This document shows, in pieces, positions 54,467 through 64,000 of a DNA stretch of 64,000 bases. The position numbers were made by a program, and so were the translations under genes. The DNA is taken from NCBI GenBank assembly GCA_902513495.1, contig CABXNH010000003.1, positions 1 to 64,000 on the forward strand, given 5' to 3'. The notes under the pieces were generated by a model. That model was given only the letters and a program-made list of their open reading frames with translations, made no database searches and was not told the DNA's origin. How positions within the stretch are numbered: position 1 is the first letter of the stretch; every line of letters begins with the position of its first letter. Origin of the DNA: an uncultured Gammaproteobacteria bacterium. Its GTDB lineage: Bacteria > Pseudomonadota > Gammaproteobacteria > PS1 > Pseudothioglobaceae.

Positions 54467-54915
54467 TATTAAAAAATCTCAATGACACAAGGGAGCTCGG
54501 TGAGAAACTTGCCCAGTGCTGCTCAAGCCTTGATGGCCCATGTGTTGTGTATTTGATTGGTGACCTAGGCGTCGGAAAAACAACGCTCGCTCAAAACTTT
54601 ATTAAGTACTTTGGATTTGCCAGGGTAAAAAGCCCAACATACACTCTTGTTGAGACTTATCAAAATGACAATGTTGATATTAACCACTTTGATTGTTACC
54701 GATTGACGGACCCAGAGGAGTTGGAATATATCGGCATACGTGAATACCTTACCCCTAAAAGTATTCAGTTAATTGAATGGCCCGAGCTGGGAAAGGGTAC
54801 GCTAGCAAAAGCAGATATTTCAATCAAACTAAGTGGCAATGGAAATACTAGAAACGCCAAAATAACATTTCAAACTGACATAGGACAATCAATCAAAGAA
54901 TGCGCTTTTGGGTAG
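54457..54915 (+). CDS. tsaE: tRNA threonylcarbamoyladenosine biosynthesis protein TsaE
   Basis: GDLGVGKTTLAQNFIK, VKSPTYTLVETY, HFDCYRLTDPEELEYIGIREYL, LIEWPE. Confidence 0.95.
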   Translation: MDLILKNLNDTRELGEKLAQCCSSLDGPCVVYLIGDLGVGKTTLAQNFIKYFGFARVKSPTYTLVETYQNDNVDINHFDCYRLTDPEELEYIGIREYLTPKSIQLIEWPELGKGTLAKADISIKLSGNGNTRNAKITFQTDIGQSIKECAFG

Positions 54916-56021
54916 TTTTATTGTTTGTTATTTATACTTCTTTCTCATTTGCAGGAGACAAAACGACGCTTTATGATTTTAGGTATTGGTCTGCTCCAGA
55001 TCACACTAGAATAGTAATCGACAAGGAAGAGGACACGCTTTTCAATATCAAAAGCTTTGATGATTACGTTGTTATAAGCTTTGATGACGCTGAAGTCTTA
55101 TCTGAAACTTTTTCAAATATTTTCTTTAAAGACTCTCGCATAGAGAAAGTTAGAATCAAACGTGACAAAGAGACCATTAAATTAATTGTTCATATTAAAA
55201 ATAAATTTAAAACTAACCACTTCACATTAAAGCCGAATGCAAAATATAAATTCCACCGATTGGTCGTAGACATAGTCGATTCAGGACTCAAGTCAACAAA
55301 AATAATTACGAAGCCTGAGGCAGCAAAGCCAAACAAAAATCAAAAAATTATTCTCGTTGATGCGGGTCATGGCGGTGAAGATTCAGGGGCAATTGGAAAA
55401 AATCGATCCAAAGAGAAAGATGTTAACTTGGCTATTGCTAAAAAATTGGTGTCAATAATTAATAAAAATAAGGATTTGAAAGCAGTATTGACAAGAAGTG
55501 GCGATTATTATGTTCCACTAACCAAAAGAATTACAATCGCTCAAAAAGAAAAGGCAACTATGTTTATTTCCATTCATGCTGATGCTGTTGAAAGTCCTGT
55601 TGCCAAAGGCGCCTCTGTTTACACTTTGAGTGAAAAAGGTAATAACAGTAAATTAGCAAAGCAGCTGGAATTATCTCAAAACGTAGTTGACCAGTTTGGT
55701 GGGGTCGAATCTGTCATTGATAACGATCAGTTTCTCAAAAATATTTTGACAGATTTTTCTAGAAAGGATCGCGACATGCAGTCATTTAAGCTTGCAAATG
55801 AAATAATAAATCAACTTGAAAAAATTGGTCCTATTCATAAAAAAGTCCCTCAGAAAGCTAACTTTGTTGTACTTAAGTCTCCCTCTATTCCATCCGTCTT
55901 GGTCGAGACTGCCTTCATATCGAATCCCACTCAGGAAAAGCGACTGACCAACCGTAAGCAACAAGCTAAAATTGCACAGTCAATCTATCAAGGTATTTTG
56001 AAATACTACAGTAATTTATAG
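54900..56021 (+). CDS. N-acetylmuramoyl-L-alanine amidase (AMIN + Amidase_3)
   Basis: Signal peptide; ILVDAGHGGEDSGAIG, VLTRSGDYYVPLTKRI, MFISIHADAV, PSVLVETAFISNPTQEKRL. Confidence 0.93.
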   Translation: MRFWVVLLFVIYTSFSFAGDKTTLYDFRYWSAPDHTRIVIDKEEDTLFNIKSFDDYVVISFDDAEVLSETFSNIFFKDSRIEKVRIKRDKETIKLIVHIKNKFKTNHFTLKPNAKYKFHRLVVDIVDSGLKSTKIITKPEAAKPNKNQKIILVDAGHGGEDSGAIGKNRSKEKDVNLAIAKKLVSIINKNKDLKAVLTRSGDYYVPLTKRITIAQKEKATMFISIHADAVESPVAKGASVYTLSEKGNNSKLAKQLELSQNVVDQFGGVESVIDNDQFLKNILTDFSRKDRDMQSFKLANEIINQLEKIGPIHKKVPQKANFVVLKSPSIPSVLVETAFISNPTQEKRLTNRKQQAKIAQSIYQGILKYYSNL

Positions 56022-56025
56022 AAAT

Positions 56026-57564
56026 CTAGACTTCAGTATCTGAGCTTTCGCTTAAGACAATGGCCTCACTAACCAGCTGATGAACACTCACTATCATGTA
56101 TGGATCAAAGTCATAATTAGGAAGCACTTTCGAAAACTGTGATTTACAGATAGCACAAATTGCAGCTAGTGTATTAACCCCATTCTCCTGCTCCGTTTTT
56201 TTCAAGGCATGCATTCTAGGCTTCGCTCCTTTTACTCTCAGCTCTATAAGATCATCAGTCAAAAGTCCGCCACCGCCACCGCAACAAAAAGTGGAAGACT
56301 TGATAGTATTCTTAGGCATCTCTACAAAATGATTACAGGCCGCCTTAATGACTTCTCTTGGCAAGATAAATTGACCGTTTTTAATATCTCCCATATTGCT
56401 TCCACGAGCAACATTGCAGGAGTCGTGAAAGGTGACTACACGATGATCATTCTTAGATTTATCAAAAGATAACTTGTTTTTTTGAATTAGGTCATATGTA
56501 AATTCAATCATATGTTGTGGTTGTGGATAATTACTATCAAGTTGTCTTTGAAGTCTTAATGAGTAATCATCACTTCCCCCACTCCCAATACCTGTAAGAG
56601 TATTCCAAAAGCTATAAGCAACCCGCCATGCATGTCCACACTCTCCAACTATTACACGCCTTACATTTAAATCAATCGCAGCTTTACGAATCCTTAATGC
56701 GCCTTGCCTCATTACGTCATAGTTTCCAATGAACATACCAAAGTTTGCTGCCTCTGAAGCGTATGAACTTAATGTCCAGCTTACACCACTTTCATGAAAT
56801 ACTTTGGCATAGCCTATCAGTCCATCGATATGGGGCTCAGCAAAGAAATCCGCTGAAGGAGTCACCATTAAAACTTCAGCATCTTTAACATCTAAAGGAA
56901 GCTTAACATTCACTCCAGTATCGTCTTTTATCTCGTCTTCGAGATCTTCAAGAGTATCTCTTAAAGCTGGCTCGGGCATTCCTAAATTGTTTCCAATCTT
57001 GTTGACCTTTCCTAAAATTTGATTAGGATACTTTTGACCAGCCCCAATGACATTCATCACTTCACGAGCAGCCATAGAAATTTCAGCAGTGTCAATTCCA
57101 TAGGGACAGTAGACAGCGCATCTTCGACACTGTGAACATTGATGAAAGTAGTTGTACCAATCATCGAGCATATTTTCATCAAGATCTTTAGCTCCAACTA
57201 GTATTGGAAAATACTTACCCGCAAATGTAAAATGCCTTCTGTAAACACTTCGAAAAAGATCTTGCCTGGCAACTGGCATATTTTTTGGATCTGCAGTCCC
57301 AAGATAATAATGACACTTGTCTGTGCAGGCTCCACACTTCACACAGGCATCTAAAAAAACTTGAACTGATCGATATTTAGACTTAGTTTCAGCCATTTTA
57401 TCAATAGCTACTTGTTGCCAGTTGTCTACTTTTTCTCCAGGAAAACCCAGACCCTGCTGCACCTCTTCACTCGCCTTAAATGGTCCATTTCCTGCCATTG
57501 CGTCTTTCTTAATGGCTGGAACTTCAAGGTATGTGGGAAGCTTTATTGGATTATCGTTAGTCAA
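56026..57564 (-). CDS. dsrK: DsrK-like heterodisulfide reductase subunit (Fe-S/CCG)
   Basis: CVKCGACTDKCHYYLGTADPKNMPVARQDLFRSVYRRHFTFAGK, CSQCRRCAVYCPYGIDT, CGHAWR, STFCCGGGGGLL. Confidence 0.85.
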   Translation of the reverse strand: MTNDNPIKLPTYLEVPAIKKDAMAGNGPFKASEEVQQGLGFPGEKVDNWQQVAIDKMAETKSKYRSVQVFLDACVKCGACTDKCHYYLGTADPKNMPVARQDLFRSVYRRHFTFAGKYFPILVGAKDLDENMLDDWYNYFHQCSQCRRCAVYCPYGIDTAEISMAAREVMNVIGAGQKYPNQILGKVNKIGNNLGMPEPALRDTLEDLEDEIKDDTGVNVKLPLDVKDAEVLMVTPSADFFAEPHIDGLIGYAKVFHESGVSWTLSSYASEAANFGMFIGNYDVMRQGALRIRKAAIDLNVRRVIVGECGHAWRVAYSFWNTLTGIGSGGSDDYSLRLQRQLDSNYPQPQHMIEFTYDLIQKNKLSFDKSKNDHRVVTFHDSCNVARGSNMGDIKNGQFILPREVIKAACNHFVEMPKNTIKSSTFCCGGGGGLLTDDLIELRVKGAKPRMHALKKTEQENGVNTLAAICAICKSQFSKVLPNYDFDPYMIVSVHQLVSEAIVLSESSDTEV

Positions 57565-57566
57565 AA

Positions 57567-58340
57567 TTACTCTTTCTTATCATTATTGTTTTCGATATCT
57601 ATTTTTGAGCCTTCTTGCTTATTTAATGCCCAATCGGATACGTGTCTTTTCTTACGTGCATTATCCACCTGATTGAATGTAGGTGAAAAAAATATTCCTG
57701 GAGCATGAAGAAGTTTAGAAATGGGGAAAATTGCAATGAGACAAAAGACAGGGAAAATATGCGCCATAAAAATCATTTCCTTTGGAAGTTCAGACCAATT
57801 AAAAGTAATTAAACCACTTGCAAAATTAGTTACTAATAGCATATTTGGATGATTATTACCAAAAGTCATTAACATTCCAGTTGAAGTAATAAAGATTAAA
57901 ACTAAAAGCATGAGATAGTCAGAAGGAGAGGAAATATATTTGACCCTATCGACAAAAAACCTTCGACTCAATAATCCAACCAAGCCAAAAAAAAGCAGGT
58001 AGGACGAATATTTAAGGACTTCAGTTTTATAAAGTATCAGAGGAACCTCGCCTGGCCAAAAATAAGGCAAGTGGCGAAAAAAAAGAAGGACGAGTGCCAA
58101 GTGAAAACACCAACCGAAAAGCCAAGTCCACTTGTTTGACTTGTAAAGACTAGAAAATAAAAATATCTCTCTAAAATATCTCAAAATAACCCCAGATGTA
58201 TTTAAAGAGGCTGGTGTAATTGGAATTTTAAGAGGGGCAGGAGTATTCCAATACTGTACTAATTTATAAGAAACGCCTATTATAAAAATAAGTACAGAGA
58301 TATAAAAAAAGAACGTAAAAAAAATACTTATTAACGACAT
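57567..58340 (-). CDS. dsrM: DsrM-like membrane cytochrome b subunit (NarI family)
   Basis: ~5-6 TM segments; GWCFHLALVLLFFRHLPYF, FMAHIFPVFCLIAIFPISKLLHAPGIFFSPTFNQ; adjacent to dsrK. Confidence 0.82.
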   Translation of the reverse strand: MSLISIFFTFFFYISVLIFIIGVSYKLVQYWNTPAPLKIPITPASLNTSGVILRYFREIFLFSSLYKSNKWTWLFGWCFHLALVLLFFRHLPYFWPGEVPLILYKTEVLKYSSYLLFFGLVGLLSRRFFVDRVKYISSPSDYLMLLVLIFITSTGMLMTFGNNHPNMLLVTNFASGLITFNWSELPKEMIFMAHIFPVFCLIAIFPISKLLHAPGIFFSPTFNQVDNARKKRHVSDWALNKQEGSKIDIENNNDKKE

Positions 58341-58400
58341 ATGACTTTACCTCTTATACAAAATTGGAGGTCACTGCTTCTTACAGCCGCCAAACTTTAA

Positions 58401-58724
58401 TCAAACGCAGCCAGTTGGTTTTGGCAGGCCAGCGAATCGACATCCTTGCTTTGCAGGTCCATATGGAAAGAGTGAGTATAGATAGCGTGAATTACCTTTA
58501 TCATTTCCAAGTTTTTTTGCAATGGCTTTAGTAAGAACTCTAACAGCGGGAGCAAATTCATACTCTTTATAATACTCTTGAAGGAAATTAATAACCTCCC
58601 AGTGCTCTGGTGAGAGTTCTATACCATCCTCTTCAGACATAGCGTTTGCTATCTCAGGTGTCCAGTCAGACACCTTAAGCAAGTAACCTTCTTCATCTAC
58701 TTCAGCACCTAATATTTCAGCCAT
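58401..58724 (-). CDS. dsrC: DsrC sulfur-carrier protein
   Basis: C-terminal arm GCRFAGLPKPTGCV has both conserved Cys (C-x10-C) of DsrC; DWTPEIA, LSPEHWEVINFLQEYYKEYEFAPAVRVLTK. Confidence 0.92.
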   Translation of the reverse strand: MAEILGAEVDEEGYLLKVSDWTPEIANAMSEEDGIELSPEHWEVINFLQEYYKEYEFAPAVRVLTKAIAKKLGNDKGNSRYLYSLFPYGPAKQGCRFAGLPKPTGCV

Positions 58725-58740
58725 AACTTCTATTGAACCT

Positions 58741-60180
58741 TTAAGAATTTAAAAGAAAACTATTGACACTATTTGCAACGCCGCGACCTTCATTAATTGC
58801 CCATACAACAAGTGATTGCCCTCTTCGACAATCTCCAGCAGAAAAAACCCCTTTTCTTGAAGTATTAAACTCACCATGCATTGATTGGTAGTTACCTCTC
58901 TCGTCTAGCTCAATATTAGCATCATCGCTCAGATAGTGCTCTGGAGAGAGAAAGCCCATGGATAAAAGGACCAAGTCAGCATCCCAAGTTTTCTCAGTAC
59001 CATCAACTTCAATTAATTTTCCATCTGTAAAATCAACATTGATTGTTTTGATTCCTTTAACGTGTCCGTCACTATCCTTTAAAAATGCTTTTGTTAGAAG
59101 CTGGTATCGCCTTGGATCTTTTCCAAATACTTTATTAGACTCTTCATGGCCATAATCCACACGGAAAATCACTGGCCATTCAGGCCATGGGTTTGAGTCT
59201 GATCGCTCCTTTGGAGGCTGACTCATTAACTCAAAATTTATGATTGATTTAGCACCTTGTCTGAGCGACGTGCCTATACAGTCTGTTCCAGTATCACCGC
59301 CACCAATAACGATAACATTTTTTCCTTTTGCTGATAGTTGACTTTCATCAGGGATGCCATTGTCAAGAAGGCTTTTAGTGTTTGAAGTTAAGTAGTCCAT
59401 TGCTGGGTAAATACCATTAGTATTTCTATTTTCAGCTGGAAGGTCTCTTGGCTTTGTTGCGCCAGTTGTAAAAATGACCGCATCAAAAGTATCTTGCAAT
59501 TCATCTGTTGAGATATCTTTACCAACATCAGTGTTTGTCATAAACTCAACACCCTCTTGCTTTAATAAATCAACACGGCGATCGACAATGTCCTTACCCA
59601 ATTTCATATTTGGGATACCGTACATCAAGAGACCGCCAATACGATCGCTGCGTTCATAGACCTTAACTGAATGGCCCATTTGATTAAGTTCATCAGCGGC
59701 TGCAAGGCCAGCAGGCCCAGAACCAACTACGGCAATATTCTTATCTGATCTTGATTTAATAAGTCTAGGTTTAATCCATCCTTCCTCAAAACCTTTGTCA
59801 ACAATAGCTAATTCAATATTTTTGATGGTAACAGCTGGATTATTGAGTCCCAGTACACATGACCCTTCACATGGAGCCGGACACACTCTACCTGTAAACT
59901 CAGGGAAGTTATTGGTTTTTTCCAGACGCTCTAAAGCTTCTTGCCATTCATTGTTATAAACGAGATCGTTCCATTCGGGTATTAAATTATCGATTGGACA
60001 ACCGGTTGTCGATTGACAAAAAGGGACGCCACAATCCATACACCTTGAGCCTTGCTCTTGGAGTTGGTCTAAGTTGTGAGTACCAGAAAAAATCTCATCA
60101 TAATCATTGATACGGATATCGACTTCACGGTATGACTCAACTTGCCTGTCTAACTCTAAAAAACCTGTTGCTTTTCCCAT
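58741..60180 (-). CDS. gltD: Glutamate synthase small subunit-like NAD(P)H oxidoreductase (GltD)
   Basis: [89 protein letters not shown]. Confidence 0.92.
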   Translation of the reverse strand: MGKATGFLELDRQVESYREVDIRINDYDEIFSGTHNLDQLQEQGSRCMDCGVPFCQSTTGCPIDNLIPEWNDLVYNNEWQEALERLEKTNNFPEFTGRVCPAPCEGSCVLGLNNPAVTIKNIELAIVDKGFEEGWIKPRLIKSRSDKNIAVVGSGPAGLAAADELNQMGHSVKVYERSDRIGGLLMYGIPNMKLGKDIVDRRVDLLKQEGVEFMTNTDVGKDISTDELQDTFDAVIFTTGATKPRDLPAENRNTNGIYPAMDYLTSNTKSLLDNGIPDESQLSAKGKNVIVIGGGDTGTDCIGTSLRQGAKSIINFELMSQPPKERSDSNPWPEWPVIFRVDYGHEESNKVFGKDPRRYQLLTKAFLKDSDGHVKGIKTINVDFTDGKLIEVDGTEKTWDADLVLLSMGFLSPEHYLSDDANIELDERGNYQSMHGEFNTSRKGVFSAGDCRRGQSLVVWAINEGRGVANSVNSFLLNS

Positions 60181-60343
60181 TTACTACTTTTATTTTTTTT
60201 GAGTGGAATTATCTCATATTATGGCTAAAACATTTAAAAAATAAAATCAATAAGATCTATTTAATAGCTCGTAGTATCTTGTGTAAGAAAGAAAAAATAT
60301 GTATAATTAGCGCTTTTTTCAAATACCCCAAATAGGTGCAATC

Positions 60344-60694
60344 GTGAATTTAATTGATCAAATTGAGAGTGAGCAACTAAGGTCAGACATTCCTGAGTTT
60401 TCTCCAGGTGATACAGTTGTTGTTCAAGTAAAGGTTCGTGAAGGTACTCGCGAAAGATTGCAGGCCTTTGAGGGCGTTGTCATCGCAAAGAAAAATAGAG
60501 GATTAAACTCTGCTTTTACTGTGCGTAAAATTTCACATGGTGAAGGTGTGGAGAGAGTTTTTCAAACCCACTCATCAATGATTGACAGCGTTTCAGTTAA
60601 GCGAAGTGGTAAAGTTCGTCAAGCCAAACTTTATTACTTACGTGGACTTACTGGTAAGGCTGCGAGAATTAAAGAGAAACTCAAAAAAAAATAA
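60344..60694 (+). CDS. rplS: 50S ribosomal protein L19
   Basis: [55 protein letters not shown]. Confidence 0.97.
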   Translation: MNLIDQIESEQLRSDIPEFSPGDTVVVQVKVREGTRERLQAFEGVVIAKKNRGLNSAFTVRKISHGEGVERVFQTHSSMIDSVSVKRSGKVRQAKLYYLRGLTGKAARIKEKLKKK

Positions 60695-60708
60695 TTCATT
60701 AAATTGAT

Positions 60709-60738
60709 TAATGCCAGTTTTTACTGGCATTTTTTTTG
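60709..60738 (+). terminator. Intrinsic terminator after rplS
   Basis: AATGCCAGT-TTTT-ACTGGCATT-TTTTTT. Confidence 0.92.
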
Positions 60739-60767
60739 TCCAATCATTAGATTCTTAAGTAGAATGA

Positions 60768-61655
60768 TTGACAATGAACAATAACCTTATTGATCAATTT
60801 ATCGATTATTACTGGCTAACTAGTGGAGCTAGTAAAAATACATTGAGTGCTTATCGCTCCGATCTAAATATTTTTAGTAAATGGCTTAATCAAACCCCCT
60901 TCACCAGTGTCGATAAAAAATTAGTACAGGAATATTTCAGTTACAGGAAAAAATCAAATCTTAGTGCTGCATCTCAGTCTCGAATACTTACCTGCCTGCA
61001 CTCATTTTTTCAGTACTTGTTAAACAATCAAAAGATATCTCATGATCCAACCGAGCAGATGGATTATCCAAAATTAGAAAAAAAATTACCTATTTTTTTA
61101 AATATTCAAGAAGTTGAAAATTTAATGGAGGCTCCTAACACAAATTCAATATATGGCCAAAGGGATCGAGCAATGCTGGAACTTCTTTACTCTTGTGGAT
61201 TAAGAGTTTCAGAGCTGATCGGCTTAAGTTATCATAATTTAAACCTCAAAGAGGAGTTTGTTCGCGTCCATGGAAAAGGAAACAAAGAAAGAATGTTGCC
61301 ACTAGGGGAAGTGGCTATTGACTTTCTTGATCAGTATGAAAAAAATTCAAGAACAGTACTTTTGAAAAACGGTCAATGCGACAGCTATTTTCTGTCAAAT
61401 CGAGGCAGCGCGATGACGAGACAAAACTTCTTTTATATCATCAAAGGTTATGCTGCAACAGCAGGTATCGATAAGCCAATATCGCCCCACTCTTTAAGGC
61501 ATGCTTTTGCAACCCACCTTGTTCAGAAGGGAGCTGATTTACGTTCAGTTCAATTGATGTTGGGTCATAGCGATATTTCAAGCACTCAGCTCTACACTCA
61601 CATTCAGAATGCGCAACTAAAAATGCAGCATCAAAAGCATCACCCCAGAGGGTAG
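60768..61655 (+). CDS. xerD: Tyrosine recombinase XerD
   Basis: LLYSCGLRVSELIGL, RVHGKGNKERMLPLG, SPHSLRHAFATHLVQKGADLRSVQLMLGHSDISSTQLYTHI (RHRY catalytic set). Confidence 0.94.
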   Translation: MTMNNNLIDQFIDYYWLTSGASKNTLSAYRSDLNIFSKWLNQTPFTSVDKKLVQEYFSYRKKSNLSAASQSRILTCLHSFFQYLLNNQKISHDPTEQMDYPKLEKKLPIFLNIQEVENLMEAPNTNSIYGQRDRAMLELLYSCGLRVSELIGLSYHNLNLKEEFVRVHGKGNKERMLPLGEVAIDFLDQYEKNSRTVLLKNGQCDSYFLSNRGSAMTRQNFFYIIKGYAATAGIDKPISPHSLRHAFATHLVQKGADLRSVQLMLGHSDISSTQLYTHIQNAQLKMQHQKHHPRG

Positions 61656-61663
61656 ACAATCTT

Positions 61664-62377
61664 TTAGGATAAATCTAAGTTGTCCAGCTTATAAAGTAAT
61701 GGCTTTGTTAGTGACCTTAAGGATATATTTGGTTTACCACTCTCATCAAAATTGCTTTCAGATAAAAATTGAGTAAAGCATTTCTCAACCCTATTCCACT
61801 CTTTATCAATCATTGCAAACCAGGCTGTATCTCTATTCCTTCCTTTGACTATAGACATCTGCCTGAAGACCCCTTCGTACGAGAAACCAAATCTTTGGGC
61901 TGCAGCACGAGATCTTAAATTAAGTGCGTTACATTTCCATTCGTAACGCCTATAACCATTCTCAAATGCCCACTTCATCATAAGGTACATTGCTTCTGTT
62001 GCGTCTGTCGTTTTTTGTAAAAGTGGAGAATAATTAATATGTCCTACTTCAATTAATCCAGCGGCTTGATTAATTCTCAAATAACTCGCTACACCTATCG
62101 CTTTTTTTAGTTTTTTACTTACGATGGCAAAAAATACAGGGTCGCTCCCTTCTTCGAATGATTCAATCCAGCTTGCATATTCTGATTGATTTTCAAAGGG
62201 TCCATATGGCATATAAGTCCAATTATTACCCTCCTTGTCTATTGCATTAGATAGAAAAAGCTCCTCTGCAAATTGATTTGCAACTAATGGCTTCAAAGTA
62301 ACCAAATTCCCTTCAATTGTTATACCTTTGGGATGAGGCGGCTCTGAAAATTTAACAATTATTTCACCAAGTTTCAT
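61664..62377 (-). CDS. GNAT family N-acetyltransferase (RimJ/RimL type)
   Basis: GVASYLRINQAAGLIEVGHINYSPLLQKTTDATEAMYLMMKWAFENGYRRYEWKCNALNLRSRAAAQRFGFSYEGVFRQ. Confidence 0.92.
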   Translation of the reverse strand: MKLGEIIVKFSEPPHPKGITIEGNLVTLKPLVANQFAEELFLSNAIDKEGNNWTYMPYGPFENQSEYASWIESFEEGSDPVFFAIVSKKLKKAIGVASYLRINQAAGLIEVGHINYSPLLQKTTDATEAMYLMMKWAFENGYRRYEWKCNALNLRSRAAAQRFGFSYEGVFRQMSIVKGRNRDTAWFAMIDKEWNRVEKCFTQFLSESNFDESGKPNISLRSLTKPLLYKLDNLDLS

Positions 62378-62410
62378 AAATATTCTCTAAGATTTTTTAA
62401 GCTAGAAAAC

Positions 62411-62854
62411 TTACTTAATATGCATTTGATAAGTTACAAAATCGATCGTATCAGAAATTTGATCATATACCGTTCTAGCTCTTTGGTTGTCACTTGCAGT
62501 TATCCATCTCACATAAGGCCATCCATTCTCTTGAGCTTGCAACTTTAGATCTTGAAACAACAATTGTACTGCCCCAGAACCTCTATAATCAGGGTGAACA
62601 AACAAGTCGTCCAAGAACCCTACAAGCATTCCCCTTAAGGGTGATGGCATTTCTCTAAAATGCATAAAGCCGATCAATTCACCTTGTTCTGACTTAACAC
62701 CTATCGCATAAAATTTGATTTCAGGATTAAAGATCCAATCCCAAACTTTATCAAGAATACCACTATTCATTGGCATTTTATAAAAGTTAGCATAGCCATG
62801 ATATAGTTTGCTCCAATCCTCTTTATCAGAACTGATTAAAGGCTCAACTTTCAT
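62411..62854 (-). CDS. GNAT family N-acetyltransferase
   Basis: FLDDLFVHPDYRGSGAVQLLFQDLKLQAQENGWPYVRWITASDNQRARTVYDQI. Confidence 0.92.
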   Translation of the reverse strand: MKVEPLISSDKEDWSKLYHGYANFYKMPMNSGILDKVWDWIFNPEIKFYAIGVKSEQGELIGFMHFREMPSPLRGMLVGFLDDLFVHPDYRGSGAVQLLFQDLKLQAQENGWPYVRWITASDNQRARTVYDQISDTIDFVTYQMHIK

Positions 62855-62860
62855 AAGTAT

Positions 62861-63985
62861 TTATAATTTGTTAAAAGCATCCTCAAGTTTTTGAACTGCA
62901 GCATCTACATTTTTTAATTTATCAAGTCCAAATAACCCTAAACGAAAAGTTTGATAGTCATCGCCTTCATCGCACTGGAGTGGAACGCCGGCAGCAATTT
63001 GAATTCCCATATCTTTGAATTTAGAGCCATTATGTATTGCTTGATCTTTGGTATAGCTAACTACGACTCCAGGAGCGTGAAACCCATCTGCCGCAACGCT
63101 AATAAAGTTATGTTTATGGAGTAATTCCCTCACTCTATCGCCCAGCTCTTGTTGTTTGTCACGAGCCTTATCAAAACCAAATTCGGCTGTTTCGTTTATG
63201 GTGTCTCGGAAGTGCTTGATGGCGTCTGTAGGCATAGTGGCATGATAAGCATGACCCCCATTTTCATAGGCCTGCATAATTTGAAGCCATTTTAGAAGAT
63301 CACAAGAAAAACTTGTGCTCTGAGTATTGTGTATTTCATTAGAAGCGCTCTTTGATAGCATTACCATCCCAAATGCAGGGGATGCACTCCATCCCTTTTG
63401 TGGCGCACTAACCAAAACATCGACCCCCCATTTTTCCATATCGACCCAAATGGCGCCTGATGCAATACAATCAAGGACAAACATACCTCCAACCGAATGG
63501 ACCGCTTCTGAAATTGATCTAATGTACTCATCGGGAAGAATAATGCCGGAGGACGTTTCAACATGAGGTGCAAAGACCATAGCTGGTTTTTCTGTTTTGA
63601 TTTTTTCTACTGCAAGGTCGATATCAACTGGAGCAAAAGGCTCTTGAGGCCCATCAATCTCTCGAGATGCTTTTAAAACTGTTAATTTAGAGGGTATATT
63701 TCCCATCTCAAGAATTTGTGACCAGCGATAACTGAACCATCCATTTCGAAGCACAAGACAATTTTTGTCAGTAGCAAATTGACGCGCTACAGCCTCCATG
63801 CCATAAGTACCGCCTCCAGGAACTAAGACTACTGACTCAGCGTTGTATACTTTTTTGAGAGAGGATGAAACATCATTCATTGCTTTCTGAAAAGAGTTGG
63901 ACATGTGATTAAGTGATCTATCAGTGTAGACCACTGAGTACTCTAAGAGTCCATCTGGATCAATGTTAGGAAGTAAGCCAGGCAT
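62861..63985 (-). CDS. Class V aminotransferase (alanine-glyoxylate aminotransferase-like)
   Basis: VLVPGGGTYGMEAVARQF, VFAPHVETSSGIILPDEYIR, LDCIASGAIWVDMEKWGVDVLVSAPQKGWSASPAFGMVMLS. Confidence 0.85.
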   Translation of the reverse strand: MPGLLPNIDPDGLLEYSVVYTDRSLNHMSNSFQKAMNDVSSSLKKVYNAESVVLVPGGGTYGMEAVARQFATDKNCLVLRNGWFSYRWSQILEMGNIPSKLTVLKASREIDGPQEPFAPVDIDLAVEKIKTEKPAMVFAPHVETSSGIILPDEYIRSISEAVHSVGGMFVLDCIASGAIWVDMEKWGVDVLVSAPQKGWSASPAFGMVMLSKSASNEIHNTQSTSFSCDLLKWLQIMQAYENGGHAYHATMPTDAIKHFRDTINETAEFGFDKARDKQQELGDRVRELLHKHNFISVAADGFHAPGVVVSYTKDQAIHNGSKFKDMGIQIAAGVPLQCDEGDDYQTFRLGLFGLDKLKNVDAAVQKLEDAFNKL

Positions 63986-64000
63986 TATAAAATTCCCTAA

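Noticed and set aside
58741-60180. Calling this gene DsrL outright
   Set aside because: Length (479 aa) and motifs fit GltD; DsrL is longer with additional C-terminal sequence, so only positional similarity is noted.
60768-61655. Tyrosine recombinase as a mobile-element/integron marker
   Set aside because: Sequence and context fit housekeeping XerD; no att-like repeats, gene cassettes or phage genes nearby.

Overview
AT-rich, gene-dense chromosomal window from a streamlined bacterium. Gene content suggests a marine sulfur-oxidiser-related gammaproteobacterium of SUP05/Thioglobus type, but this is an inference from gene content only. It is mostly housekeeping and central metabolism: a glcDEF glycolate oxidase locus divergent from a serine-glyoxylate aminotransferase, mraY, dcd, prfC, a proXWV-type betaine importer, gyrA, parC, aroG, folE2, a liv ABC operon, dapB, kdsA, trpC, phr, upp, thiG, bioFH, purEK, folD, kdsB-lpxK, lolD with one lolC/E-type permease, oadGAB, infA, metF, hemD, tsaE-amiC, dsrC-dsrM-dsrK-like genes beside an orphan gltD, rplS and xerD. 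There are two tRNAs (Ser-GCT, Leu-CAA). I saw no CRISPR array, IS element or prophage. The best second-look items are: (1) a ProW-like permease with a ~440-aa heptad-rich N-terminal extension; (2) an SAH-riboswitch-like RNA before metF, followed by an unlisted 33-codon ORF coupled to metF by an ATGA overlap; (3) a PdhR/GlcC-type palindrome (ATTGGT-ATT-ACCAAT) in the glcD/aminotransferase divergent region; (4) a miniaturised GlcE; (5) a hairpin/T-tract between proX and proW and another in the 5' leader of the liv binding protein; (6) a DsrC/M/K cassette without dsrAB nearby; (7) a secreted cyclophilin-FKBP fusion with a degenerate FKBP half.
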